DNA of 64,000 bases, from the NCBI GenBank assembly GCA_024696005.1, contig JAILHF010000049.1, forward strand, positions 29,400 to 93,399, written 5' to 3'. Shown here piece after piece: positions 1 through 8,600 of this stretch (positions within the stretch are counted from its first letter, which is position 1; every line of letters begins with the position of its first letter). The notes under the pieces are model-generated. The model did no database searches and was not told the DNA's origin. It saw only the letters and a list, made by a program, of their open reading frames with translations. Made by a program: the position numbers and the translations under genes. The DNA is from Lachnospiraceae bacterium (lineage in GTDB: Bacteria; Bacillota; Clostridia; Lachnospirales; Lachnospiraceae).

Positions 1-447
1 CTCCTGGATGCGGAATTTCTGATGCTGAAAAAACATCCCGACAACGGCGCAAGGATGGCGGAGCGTTTTGAATCCATCAGGGAGTATGCGGATGTGATCC
101 GGGGTCATCACCTGTGGTACGACGGAAGCGCCGGATACCCCACGGATTTCAAAACAGCAGACAGTCCCTACAAGACCGTGATCGACATCGTTCAGGTCGC
201 GGATTGCATGGATGCTGCAACGGACCGGGTAGGCCGCAGCTACAGCCGCGGAAAGACCGTGGACGAATTCATAAACGAGGTTTCGGAAGGCGCCGGAACA
301 CGCTATGCGCCGTATGTGGCCGGGATCCTGAAGGATCCCGCAACGCATGATGACATCATGTACCTGTTGGATGAAGGACGGAGCCGGATCTACAGAGATA
401 CCTACAGGCTATTGGCTGAACTGCTCCAAAAGGGCCGGAAGGAATGA
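1..447 (+). CDS. HD-GYP domain protein, C-terminal fragment (5' end outside window)
   Basis: The reading frame is open from the first base, so the true start lies to the left and 148 residues are visible. The hallmark HHLWYDGSAGYP is a clear version of the HD-GYP signature HHExxDGxGYP. It is followed by a D..DA.T..R.Y stretch and a helical tail, as in the second half of HD-GYP c-di-GMP phosphodiesterases. The catalytic HD pair lies upstream of the window, so activity cannot be judged. The Glu usually found after HH is Leu here. With a GGDEF protein at 4.8 kb and an EAL protein at 22.8 kb it suggests active cyclic dinucleotide signalling in this organism. Some HD-GYP relatives act on other substrates, so the c-di-GMP assignment is family inference. 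Confidence 0.8.
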   Translation, partial: LLDAEFLMLKKHPDNGARMAERFESIREYADVIRGHHLWYDGSAGYPTDFKTADSPYKTVIDIVQVADCMDAATDRVGRSYSRGKTVDEFINEVSEGAGTRYAPYVAGILKDPATHDDIMYLLDEGRSRIYRDTYRLLAELLQKGRKE

Positions 448-586
448 TAATGTTGCCAGGCAATTTTCCGAAGAGACTTGAAAAAAACACGATATCCTAT
501 AAAATGATTTCAGGGTGGTCGCAAAGGATATGCATAGCCTTTTGCGATCTTGGGACCCGAAAAAAATGAAAAATGGAGGGATCTTC

Positions 587-781
587 ATGGATAAGGGAAC
601 CTATATCGATAAGGTGACAATGGATTTTGCAACCTACTATCTTGAGACGATCAAGTTATACCGCTTTCCCGCCGAGACCATGGAGCGGGATGTCGATGCG
701 GCCGTCTACAGGATGTGCCAGATGACAACGGTATTATATAAAGCGCTTCAGAACCACAAGGACGAGCTGCCGTTTGATTAA
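587..781 (+). CDS. Small hypothetical protein, 64 residues
   Basis: I place the start at the ATG at 587 because GGAGGG lies six bases upstream; a GTG-type start 72 bases earlier has no such site. The product begins MDKGTYIDKV, is acidic to neutral, has no signal peptide and no membrane segment, and looks helical (a Met-, Tyr- and Arg-rich core followed by a KALQNHKDELPFD tail). I recognise no family. It stands alone between the HD-GYP gene and a hairpin terminator at about 860-905. The upstream gap (448-586) contains a TATAAA-like box near 500 but no convincing -35 box. Spacing of the ribosome binding site makes it a credible gene, but the function is unknown. Confidence 0.6.
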   Translation: MDKGTYIDKVTMDFATYYLETIKLYRFPAETMERDVDAAVYRMCQMTTVLYKALQNHKDELPFD

Positions 782-858
782 TGCCGGGATCTTCGGATCA
801 GGGAAATAACCCCGGTTTATCCGATTCCTCCTATTGATAAACTGATAATAAACAAAAA

Positions 859-907
859 GCTGCGGCATCCGTCGCCGGTCGATGACGGCGGATCGCCGCA
901 CTTTTAT
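859..907 (+). terminator. Probable intrinsic terminator with nested hairpin
   Basis: TGCGGC (861-866) pairs with GCCGCA (895-900), enclosing a second G+C-rich inverted repeat, and is followed by CTTTTAT. It lies in the 243-base gap after the small gene at 587 and before the DUF7010 gene. The rest of that gap (782-858 and 908-1011) shows no gene I can support. Confidence 0.5.
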
Positions 908-1024
908 ACGCATCCCGGCATCCTGGTAGTGCGCTTTGTACCGCTTGGTTCCGGAGATATTGCCGCCCCGGAAACTGCCTGTTAAGATGGATTCATAACA
1001 AAAAACCCCTTGGAGGAATGGACA

Positions 1025-1600
1025 ATGAATATGAATCCCGCTAACATGACAGTCAGTATCGAACACCTGAAGGCGCTGAAGAGCGATGCGCAGAAGATGC
1101 AGAAAAAAGGCCTGCCGTTCATGATGGCATCAGTCATCATCTGGACATTGATCCTGCTGGTGCAGTTTTCCGGCAAAGCGGTGGTCACGAAAAATCTGTA
1201 TACTTTCATGTGCTCCTGTTTTCTGATGCCGCTGGCCTTTCTGTTTTCAAAGATCATCGGAGCCGATATCTTCAGAAAGACGCAGAACCCGATCAACAAA
1301 CTTGGATTATTGTGCACCATGAACCAGATGCTCTACCTTCTGATCGTGATGTGGGCCTACAGCCGGAAACCCGAAGCCATGCTGATGCTGTACGCAATGG
1401 TATTTGCCGGACACCTGCTTCCTTACGGCTGGGTGTATGACAGCAAAACGTATACGGTCTTTTCGGTGGCGGAAACGATCGGAGCGCTGGCAGTCAGCCT
1501 CATTCTGGGAAATGTAGCGACGGCAGTATTCATGATCGCCATGCAGTGCGCAGTCTGCATTCTCCTCTTCGCAGAAGTGAGAAAGGAACAGAAGGAATAA
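1025..1600 (+). CDS. DUF7010-type integral membrane protein
   Basis: The start is taken as the ATG at 1025, eight bases after GGAGG (1012-1016); a TTG at 1010 overlaps that site and is unlikely. The 191-residue product has a charged N-terminal helix and then about five to six hydrophobic segments (around residues 30-50, 60-80, 98-115, 120-135, 145-165 and 168-185). The overall pattern, including a GLPFMMASVIIW-type first segment, resembles the DUF7010 family from memory. Its role is unknown. It ends exactly where the LytTR gene begins and is followed by a DUF3021 gene, so the three form one operon. The regulator may control the membrane proteins or be modulated by them. Confidence 0.6.
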   Translation: MNMNPANMTVSIEHLKALKSDAQKMQKKGLPFMMASVIIWTLILLVQFSGKAVVTKNLYTFMCSCFLMPLAFLFSKIIGADIFRKTQNPINKLGLLCTMNQMLYLLIVMWAYSRKPEAMLMLYAMVFAGHLLPYGWVYDSKTYTVFSVAETIGALAVSLILGNVATAVFMIAMQCAVCILLFAEVRKEQKE

Positions 1601-2044
1601 TTGAACGTTGAGATCACGCAGGACGAAAAGTTTCTGGTCACCGCAGTGGAGATCCGCTGCAGGGAAAAAACAAAGGAAGTCCTGAAGCTGAAAAAGTATA
1701 TCGAGAATTACCGGGCCGGGATCGTGGCTGACGAAGACGGGGAAAAGCTGATCGTCGGTGCCGACAAGATCCTCTACATCGAATCCGTGGACAAAAAGAC
1801 CTTTCTGTACACGGAGGACAAGGTCCTGAGTACGGACAAGCGTCTTTACGAGCTGGAAGAGATCCTGGACCGGGCGGATTTCTTCCGCTGCTCCAAATCG
1901 GTGATCGTCAACCTGAACAAGATCACCAGACTGAAACCGGAGATCACAAGGAACATCCTTGCAACTCTTTCCAACGGCGAGGTGGTGGTGGTTTCCAGAA
2001 GATACGCATCGGAACTGAAGAAAAAACTCGGGATAGGAGACTGA
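1601..2044 (+). CDS. LytTR-family DNA-binding regulator
   Basis: The product has 147 residues with the LytTR fold in the C-terminal two thirds: the ADKILYIESVDKKTFLYTED strand pair, then an EEILDRADFFRCSKSVIVNLNKI core and a final GEVVVVSRRYASELKKKLG strand-helix. There is no receiver domain. This is the short LytTR type usually encoded next to a DUF3021 membrane protein, as here. The start is a TTG directly abutting the preceding stop codon, with AAGGAA upstream and no in-frame ATG near the N terminus, which implies translational coupling. LytTR/DUF3021 pairs are generally taken to be self-contained regulatory modules in which the membrane partner restrains the regulator. The ligand and targets are unknown. 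Confidence 0.88.
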   Translation: MNVEITQDEKFLVTAVEIRCREKTKEVLKLKKYIENYRAGIVADEDGEKLIVGADKILYIESVDKKTFLYTEDKVLSTDKRLYELEEILDRADFFRCSKSVIVNLNKITRLKPEITRNILATLSNGEVVVVSRRYASELKKKLGIGD

Positions 2045-2047
2045 ACG

Positions 2048-2479
2048 ATGGGAGAATTTTTGAAAAACATGAGAAACGGCCTGGCGTTTTCGTATTCCTG
2101 GCTGGTGCTCTGCTGCGTGATCGTTTCGCTGATCAACGGAAGCGGGACGATATCCGTCCTCTTTCTGGTCAAGCTGTTTGTGCTCTGCTTATGGGGTGCG
2201 GCTGCGTTCACACTGTGTTTCCTGAACGGGCGTGTTCAGAAAAAGGGCTTCCTTTTCTGTCTGAGCCTGTTCTATCTTCTGTTCATTCCGGCCGAGATCG
2301 GGATGTTTTATCTGATGGGCCTGTTTACATCTGCGGGCAGCAGGCTCCAATGGATCCTGCTGGGAGCCATCGTTATCGTCTGTTATCTGGGCTGTCTTCT
2401 GATCGATGCCCTGATCATGAAACGCAGGGCCGTTCTGTATACCGAGAAGATGAAAGAGTACCTTTCGACGAAGGAATGA
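2048..2479 (+). CDS. DUF3021 family membrane protein
   Basis: The product has 143 residues with four hydrophobic helices (about residues 14-34, 40-60, 66-90 and 100-122), a short basic N terminus and a charged C-terminal tail, as in DUF3021 proteins. It begins three bases after the LytTR stop codon and is its usual genomic partner. Family context suggests it sits in the cytoplasmic membrane and modulates the neighbouring regulator. The region after it carries the BlaI promoter, so the operon probably ends here. I saw no strong terminator in the 120-base gap; GAAATTTTTTG just after the stop is only a short T run. Confidence 0.82.
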   Translation: MGEFLKNMRNGLAFSYSWLVLCCVIVSLINGSGTISVLFLVKLFVLCLWGAAAFTLCFLNGRVQKKGFLFCLSLFYLLFIPAEIGMFYLMGLFTSAGSRLQWILLGAIVIVCYLGCLLIDALIMKRRAVLYTEKMKEYLSTKE

Positions 2480-2508
2480 AATTTTTTGAAAAAAGTTGAA
2501 AATGTGTA

Positions 2509-2560
2509 TTGACAAGTTTGGTTTATAGTTGTAAACTACAATCAGTTTATAGCTATAGAC
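2509..2560 (+). promoter_or_regulatory. Promoter of blaI/blaR1-like operon with two BlaI-type operators
   Basis: TTGACA (2509-2514) and TAAACT (2532-2537) are 17 bases apart. Two 16-base near-palindromes, GTTTATAGTTGTAAAC at 2521-2536 and GTTTATAGCTATAGAC at 2545-2560, overlap the -10 box and lie just downstream of it, centre to centre 24 bases apart. This matches the dyad arrangement of BlaI/MecI operators and implies autorepression by the gene that starts at 2601. Confidence 0.85.
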
Positions 2561-2600
2561 CAAATTATGTTTTGGAAAGGAGAAAAGAGGAAAAAAAGTT

Positions 2601-2966
2601 ATGGATGATTTATTGTTATGTGAGAGCGAATATAAGATGATGGATGTGATCTGGGACAACGCCCCGGTCGAATCGGGAAAGCTCGTAAAGCTCTGTGAGA
2701 GCAGGCTGTCCTGGAAAAAATCCACGACTTATACGATGCTCCGGAAGCTGTGTGAGAAAAACATCGTGAAGAATGAGGATTCCCTGGTCACGGTACTCGT
2801 CGAGCGGAAAGACATCCAGTCGCATGAAAGCGAACATGTGGTGAAAAGAAGCTTCGGCGGATCCCTGCCGGCGTTCGTGAACGCTTTCCTGGGTAACGGA
2901 AAGCTGAGCAAAGAGGAGGCGAACGAGCTCATCAGCATGATCGAAAACCACACAGACGAACAATGA
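2601..2966 (+). CDS. BlaI/MecI/CopY-family repressor
   Basis: The product has 121 residues, the usual family length. The N-terminal winged helix is clear: LCESEYKMMDVIWDNAPVES, a recognition helix SWKKSTTYTMLRKL and wing residues. The C-terminal dimerisation helices read SLPAFVNAFLGNGKLSKEEA and ELISMIEN, close to the FVNSF...KLS...EEL pattern of BlaI and MecI. In those systems the repressor is cleaved after the membrane protease is activated, and the gene 27 bases downstream encodes such a protease. Two matching operators overlap its promoter, so autoregulation is likely. No beta-lactamase or PBP2a gene follows, so the regulated stress is not obviously beta-lactams. Confidence 0.92.
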   Translation: MDDLLLCESEYKMMDVIWDNAPVESGKLVKLCESRLSWKKSTTYTMLRKLCEKNIVKNEDSLVTVLVERKDIQSHESEHVVKRSFGGSLPAFVNAFLGNGKLSKEEANELISMIENHTDEQ

Positions 2967-2992
2967 TCATTGCAGAAGTATAGGGGATTTTT

Positions 2993-4588
2993 ATGGATAA
3001 AATATTCCAACAGGTTTTACAAATGAGTACCTACGGAAGCTTGGCGATCATCGCCGTTCTGATCCTGCGGAAATGCTTCGCAAAGCTGCCCAAGAGGATC
3101 AGCGCTCTGTTCTGGATCGCGGCCGGCCTTCGGCTGCTGTGCCCGGTCAATATCGGCACAGCGCTCAGCCCGATGAACCTTTTCGGAAAGGCGAACGAGG
3201 CGCCGGCACCGGTCCGGACGGAAGCGGTACGGCAGACCGTGAACGCCCTGGCACTTCAGGGAGCAAAAAAGACAGCGGCCGTAGCGGCACAACCGGTCGT
3301 ACATGCAGCGACCATGGACTGGAAAGCGCTCATTCCCATCATCTGGCTCGCGGGCATCGCGATCGCATTCATCTATCTTACGGTGAAAACGATACGCCTG
3401 CACGCAATGCTCCGGAAAGCGAAGAGACAGCCCGACGGAAGCTATTACGAATCGGACGCCATCGATACCTCATTTGTACTGGGGATCATGAGACCCAGGA
3501 TCTATATGCAGACAGGCTTGTCGGAACAGGAAAAGGCCTATGTGTTGCTGCATGAAAAGACTCATATAGAGAAAGCAGATCATATAACAAGATTGATCGG
3601 CGTGCTGACGTTGTGCCTGCACTGGTTTAATCCGATCGTATGGATCGGTTTCGCGGAGATGTGCTCCGACCTGGAGATGCGCTGCGACGAAGCGGTCATC
3701 GACAAGATGGGCAACGGGATCAAGCGGTCGTACTGCAGATCCATCGTGGAACTGGCACTGGATCGTGAAAGCGTGCATAGCGGGCTGTACGCGGCATTCG
3801 CCGGCGATAATTACAGCGGAAAGGAGATAAAAAAGAGAGTGAAAAACATCATCGATTATAAACAGATTTCAAGAATTGCAGGAGCTATCATTATCGTATT
3901 CGCACTGGGGATCGCGATCGTGCTGTCCTCCAAGGCGATGGACAAGGAGGAGCAGGACGCAGGGCCCGCAACGGTAAAGGAAGAACGGGAGCAGCTCGCA
4001 GTGATGAATGCCGGGAATGCTGAGGAGACCGTTCAGACCATTGACGCAGAAGATGACGAAGAAGAGCCTGTCGGTCATCCGGTAGGTGATCCCAACGTGA
4101 CCAGCCTGGATCTTACAGAAGAAGAATGCATCGAAACCTACGGACTGCAGGGCAAAGAGATTCCCGACGACGTGATCTACAGCGATGAAGGCAGACCTTT
4201 CAGCAAGACCTGGGATTACAGACAGGATCCTGTTCTGAGCAAGATGGCAGCCCGTTTGGAGAAGGAAGGCTGGACCCTCCTGTCGCCGGATGAGGAGTAT
4301 CTCGACCAGGACGGAAACGTTCAGACCGGAAGAGAGCTCTACCGTTTCGCAGCCGAGATCGGGGAATACAACCTGGTGAATGTGCTCCGGGTGTCGGAGG
4401 AGTATGCGAACGAAAGCTTTGATTCCCCTGAAATAAGGGATGGCATCTGGTATGCGTCCATCGGAAGTGTGGAGGACGGCTGGATCATGGAGCGCATGTA
4501 CGATCCCGAGTCCGGTGTCATGATCTACTTCGACGGTGATGAGGCGGTCGACTGGGAAGCATTGGGACTGTTTGACGCGATCCGCTGA
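2993..4588 (+). CDS. BlaR1/MecR1-like M56 membrane metalloprotease with an unrecognised external sensor domain
   Basis: The product has 531 residues. Hydrophobic segments lie near residues 8-25, 33-52, 107-128 and 290-312. The zinc protease motif HEKTH starts at residue 187 and is followed by the CDEAVI segment that supplies the third ligand in M56 proteases. In BlaR1 the part after the last membrane helix is a penicillin-binding domain. Here the roughly 215-residue extracellular tail has no SxxK motif, is very acidic, and contains a Glu-rich linker and then a compact Trp/Tyr/Asp-rich domain (about residues 360-531). It is therefore likely to sense something else, or to respond to a partner. 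The pairing with BlaI and the shared promoter support signal-dependent repressor cleavage. The nature of the signal is unknown. Confidence 0.85.
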   Translation: MDKIFQQVLQMSTYGSLAIIAVLILRKCFAKLPKRISALFWIAAGLRLLCPVNIGTALSPMNLFGKANEAPAPVRTEAVRQTVNALALQGAKKTAAVAAQPVVHAATMDWKALIPIIWLAGIAIAFIYLTVKTIRLHAMLRKAKRQPDGSYYESDAIDTSFVLGIMRPRIYMQTGLSEQEKAYVLLHEKTHIEKADHITRLIGVLTLCLHWFNPIVWIGFAEMCSDLEMRCDEAVIDKMGNGIKRSYCRSIVELALDRESVHSGLYAAFAGDNYSGKEIKKRVKNIIDYKQISRIAGAIIIVFALGIAIVLSSKAMDKEEQDAGPATVKEEREQLAVMNAGNAEETVQTIDAEDDEEEPVGHPVGDPNVTSLDLTEEECIETYGLQGKEIPDDVIYSDEGRPFSKTWDYRQDPVLSKMAARLEKEGWTLLSPDEEYLDQDGNVQTGRELYRFAAEIGEYNLVNVLRVSEEYANESFDSPEIRDGIWYASIGSVEDGWIMERMYDPESGVMIYFDGDEAVDWEALGLFDAIR

Positions 4589-4657
4589 GAAGGAAGCGCC
4601 AAAATCCGTACTCTGCCGCATGGATCCGTACGGCAGTTGATAATAGATAGCAAGTAT

Positions 4658-4684
4658 GGGGGGCCGGCCGGCCCCCTTTTTTTG
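4658..4684 (+). terminator. Intrinsic terminator after the blaR1-like gene
   Basis: A very strong G+C hairpin built around GGGGGCCGGCCGGCCCCC is followed by seven T residues. It ends the BlaI/BlaR1-like operon. Confidence 0.9.
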
Positions 4685-4708
4685 TGGCAAAACCCGGTAA
4701 AAAATCTC

Positions 4709-4761
4709 TTGACATATCCGATAATATTTGCTAAATAATATTTAAAAGCATATATTATTTA
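4709..4761 (+). promoter_or_regulatory. Promoter and perfect inverted repeat upstream of the GGDEF-RHH gene
   Basis: TTGACA (4709-4714) is followed after 17 bases by TAAATA (4732-4737). TAAATAATAT (4732-4741) and ATATTATTTA (4752-4761) form a perfect 10-base inverted repeat with a 10-base spacer, covering the -10 box and the likely start point. GATAATATT also occurs twice, at 4720-4728 and 4765-4773. The arrangement looks like an operator, plausibly for the ribbon-helix-helix tail of the gene it precedes. Confidence 0.65.
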
Positions 4762-4797
4762 CGGGATAATATTCCAACATATTTTAAGGAGGTTAAT

Positions 4798-5517
4798 ATG
4801 GCGAGAAAAAAGGCAGAAAACGAAGCGCCGCGTCCCATTACCGTGGCGGATCATCAGGAACTCAACCGCAAAAACAACAAACAGAACCGCTCAGCCGTTA
4901 ACGATGCCCTGAAATTCCCGCAGGGAGAGCAATTCGATCAGGATCTGACCGAGATCCTGGAAGGCGATTCCGAGGAAAAGGGCGAGACCGTCGTTATCGC
5001 CCTGATCGACTGTGATTGCTTCATGGCGGTCAACAAGGAATTCGGCTCCGAAGAAGGGGACCGTTTCCTGATCGAAACCGGGAAATTCATTGAAAAGAAT
5101 GCCCCGAAGAACGCCTCCGTCTACCGCATAGGCGGAGACGAGTTCGGGCTGATCTTCAAGGGTGACATGGAAAGGGAGGAGATCTTCCTCTTCCTGAACG
5201 ATCTGCGGAACAATTATGATGTATCAACGCCGGATGGCAGGAAGCACACGATCACCATCGGCATGGCCACCGCTTTTGTGGACGCATCCCGCTGCGCGGA
5301 GCTCATCCGGAAAGCCGACGGCGCCCTGTTCCGTGCCAAAGCCGGCGGAGGCAACCGGGTCATCATGGCAAGGGAGGAAAAAATGATCCCCAAGACCAGT
5401 CACTATACCCAGGATCAGCTCCTTCGCCTCAACAAACTGGCGACCCGCGAAGGGATCGGGGAAGCGATCCTCCTGCGCGAAGCGCTGGACATGCTGTTGA
5501 AGAAATATGATGTATGA
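4798..5517 (+). CDS. Diguanylate cyclase (GGDEF) fused to a C-terminal ribbon-helix-helix DNA-binding segment
   Basis: The product has 239 residues with no membrane segment. Residues 1-60 are polar. A GGDEF domain follows: ALIDCDCFMAVN with the metal-binding Asp and substrate Asn, an intact GGDEF at residues 112-116, and a TITIGMA strand; no RxxD inhibitory site is evident in the usual place. Residues about 200-239 read YTQDQLLRLNKLATREG and then ILLREALDMLLKKY, the typical strand plus two helices of ribbon-helix-helix regulators (compare LREALDxLL). A cytosolic cyclase joined to a dimeric DNA-binding module is unusual and could couple dimerisation, c-di-GMP synthesis and transcription. A perfect inverted repeat at its own promoter suggests autoregulation. 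AGGAGG lies seven bases upstream of the ATG. Confidence 0.85.
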   Translation: MARKKAENEAPRPITVADHQELNRKNNKQNRSAVNDALKFPQGEQFDQDLTEILEGDSEEKGETVVIALIDCDCFMAVNKEFGSEEGDRFLIETGKFIEKNAPKNASVYRIGGDEFGLIFKGDMEREEIFLFLNDLRNNYDVSTPDGRKHTITIGMATAFVDASRCAELIRKADGALFRAKAGGGNRVIMAREEKMIPKTSHYTQDQLLRLNKLATREGIGEAILLREALDMLLKKYDV

Positions 5518-5528
5518 ACAATTCTTCC

Positions 5529-5556
5529 AAAAGCCCCCTTATAGGGGGCTTTTTTA
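5529..5556 (+). terminator. Intrinsic terminator
   Basis: AAAGCCCCCT pairs with AGGGGGCTTT around a short loop and runs into six or more T residues, 12 bases after the GGDEF-RHH stop codon. Confidence 0.92.
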
Positions 5557-5628
5557 TTGATAAGATGGGAAAATGCGGTATAATTTTAGGTAATGCAAAA
5601 AACTTATGCCAAAAGGAGGGGTATTGGG

Positions 5629-8600
5629 ATGAAAAGAAAGCTTTATCGGTTTCTGAGTTCCATGCTGACAGCGAGCATGCTGCTGTCGGATTTCGGGACC
5701 ATGGCGGTGAGCGCGGCTCCGGAAACGGCCGTAGTGGCGGAAGCTGAAACGGAAGCGTCCGGGGAAGAGAGCGAACCCGAAAAGGAGACGGCATCCGGAA
5801 ACGGAAGTGTGTCGTCGGACCGGCCGAAGGCCACGAACGAGGAAACAGAGATCCCGGAAGTGGATGGCGACGAGATCGCATACCTGGTAAATACGGAACC
5901 GGGCCACTTTGGTACCAGATTTGGCGTGACACTGAGCGGCCTGGGGGAGGAAGAAACTGCCGATGTATATCTTCTCCTGACGGATGACGAGACTGTAGAT
6001 CTTACGGAAGGGACGGGTACCGTGTCCGAGAACATGATGCCCTACCTTTATGATGGTCATCTGGTGAATGTGAGGGAAAACGATACCTCCTGGATCAACC
6101 TGGGTATGGAAGGGGCTATGCTGAAACCCGGGACCACATACTATTACCGTCTGCTCCGGAAGGACGGGGATCAATATCGTTATCTGGATACAACGTTCGA
6201 CACGTTTCAGACGATGCCGCTGAGTTCCATATCGATACAGAAAACAGGGGAGTACGAAACGTATACCTCCGTCCGCCTGTATTGGAGTTTCAGCGGTTTT
6301 TGCTGGGATGACGAATATTTTTCGCAGATCCGTTTCTTTGCCGATAAGTCGGAGAATACCGAATGGACGGAAACCCTTGCCAACAATACGGTAAGCATAA
6401 ATGCATCGAAACTTGCCGGTGTTCTGAGCAGTAATGAGGTCTATGGCCAGAACGGGGATACGGCTACGGATTTCCCTGCAGGTGAAGCAGAGCTGGAGCC
6501 CGGTACGGAATATACCGGTGTCTTGCTCCTGTGCGCGGATAATGGCAGCGACGATGTTTACTACGTGCTCGGTGAACCCACAACGATCGAAACGAAATCG
6601 ACGGGTACGGTGAGCGCCAATGCTTCCGCAAACAGCTATACGGCAAACATCAAGGCGGTCTTTGGCGGGGAAGATGAGTATGATGAATATGATCCGCTAA
6701 ACATACCTTATGAGTTGATGGCAAAATATTACGGGATGGAAACCTTCCTGATCTATACTGCGGATGCGGAGAAGGACCTGTTCGAAGGAAAAGCCTGTGC
6801 GGATTCTCTCGAGGGTTATGAAACCTGCACTTCCATGGTAAAAGACAGAAAGCTCAAAAAGAACAAGCAGATGTATATGCGCTTGATGAGTCAATACTCT
6901 CTTGGTTATGACAGCGCCCTGAAGCCCGCTACAACGTATCGTTACCGCATAGCTGTTCCGGATGGTGAGCGTTACTGGTTCGTGACACCCGAACAGAGCT
7001 TTACCACCGGTGCCGCCGTAACGCAGAGCCGTGTGAACATCGACTCGGTATCGCTTCGCCAGTATGGTTTTGAAGCCGAGCGTATCGGTTTCCGCCTTAA
7101 TAACTGGGGTGAAGAAGAGATCATCGGAATGGAATTGGTGGACGAAAACGGCAATGTTCTTAAAAGACCGGCAACGGACGATGAGGACGAGCCCTCCACG
7201 TTTTGGACCGATGACGATGGGGAGGTGGAAGAAGATGAAGAGGGCTTTGTCACCTGGTATGGCGGGCTTTTCTCCACTTCCGCAAACAGCGCGACGATCC
7301 GCATCATCGTTTATACCGGTGAAAACGGCGAAAAGACGAACATTGATTATCCCCTGTCTGCAGAAGCGTACAAAAGAAGGGATCCGGCAGAACGAAAGAT
7401 CAGCGTGAGTGTGGATGCTCTTACAAACGCACTGAAAGCAGAGCTTGAGCTTGAGCCGTATTATGGGATAGATTACTATGAGGCCACTCTTTACTATAAG
7501 CTCAGCACGGATGCTGAATATATTTCCGAAACACGCGAGTTTGATTCGGATGATGATGACGAAACGCTTGTCAGCAATTGCCGCCTGGATTTGAACGGTC
7601 TTTCCCAGAATGCAAGCTACGATTACTATCTGACGGTTACCAGCCGTTGGGATCCCGACAGAGTGATCCTGAGTTACGGAAGCGCAACCGAGCCGAAGAA
7701 GATCAACACGGGAACCGTTTCGGAATATAGCAGGGACGATTTCAAGGACAAGGCGCTGTATGATGAACTGGTAAGGCAGGGCTATACCATGACGAACGAG
7801 ACTCTGGAAGGCCTGGTAGATCTGTCAATTTTTTCTGTTTTCGGTGATACCCCCATCGTGTCCCTGGAGGATCTGCCGGAGAAGATGCCGAGTCTGACCT
7901 CGGTACGCATCTATAGTCATGACATAAAGGATATCTCGCCTCTTTTGAAATTGAAAAAACTGAAGACGGTCGATCTGGACTTCAACGAGGTCGAGACATT
8001 GCCCGATCTGTCCGGCGTCAGCTGGAGATATCTGTCCCTGGCCGGAAACTACGTCCAGTACGAAGCTGCAGGGAATGCAGGCTACCATTCGGGAGAATGG
8101 CATGCTTCTTACAGGCGGACGAAGGAGCTCGGGACGGAAAAGACCGCCTATATCGACCGGAACGGAAAGTATCCGCTGCTGTTTAATTTCCCCGGAAAAG
8201 CCGACAGCAGAACCTGGACCATGACCGTGAGCATGAATGGCGTCAGCAGGACCTATGATTCGACCCAGACCGATAAAGTCGTATGCTCAGGCAGCGAATG
8301 GACGGGAAAAGCGGCCTTTATCGTGCCGGATGCGAAGAGCGATTTCTCCCTTGAAAAGGGACAGGAATATACCTTTAATGTGAGCATCAGCGATCCGTAT
8401 CACGAGCAGCCGATCGTCAGCGGAAGCTGCAGCATCCGCTTTGCGGATACGGACTACGATCTGCCGGACCAGTACCTGGCGCCGACAGACAAGCTGGTTT
8501 ACATCGAGCAGAGCATCTCGATGGACGCGATCGAAAGAGGCGTGTATTCTGCCGAGGTGAGGAAGGGTGACACGGTCTATCTGAAAAATAAGGCTGAACT

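Noticed and set aside
2993..4588. BlaR1-like protein as a beta-lactam resistance sensor
   Set aside because: No SxxK, SxN or KTG motif is seen in the external domain and no beta-lactamase or resistant PBP gene is linked.
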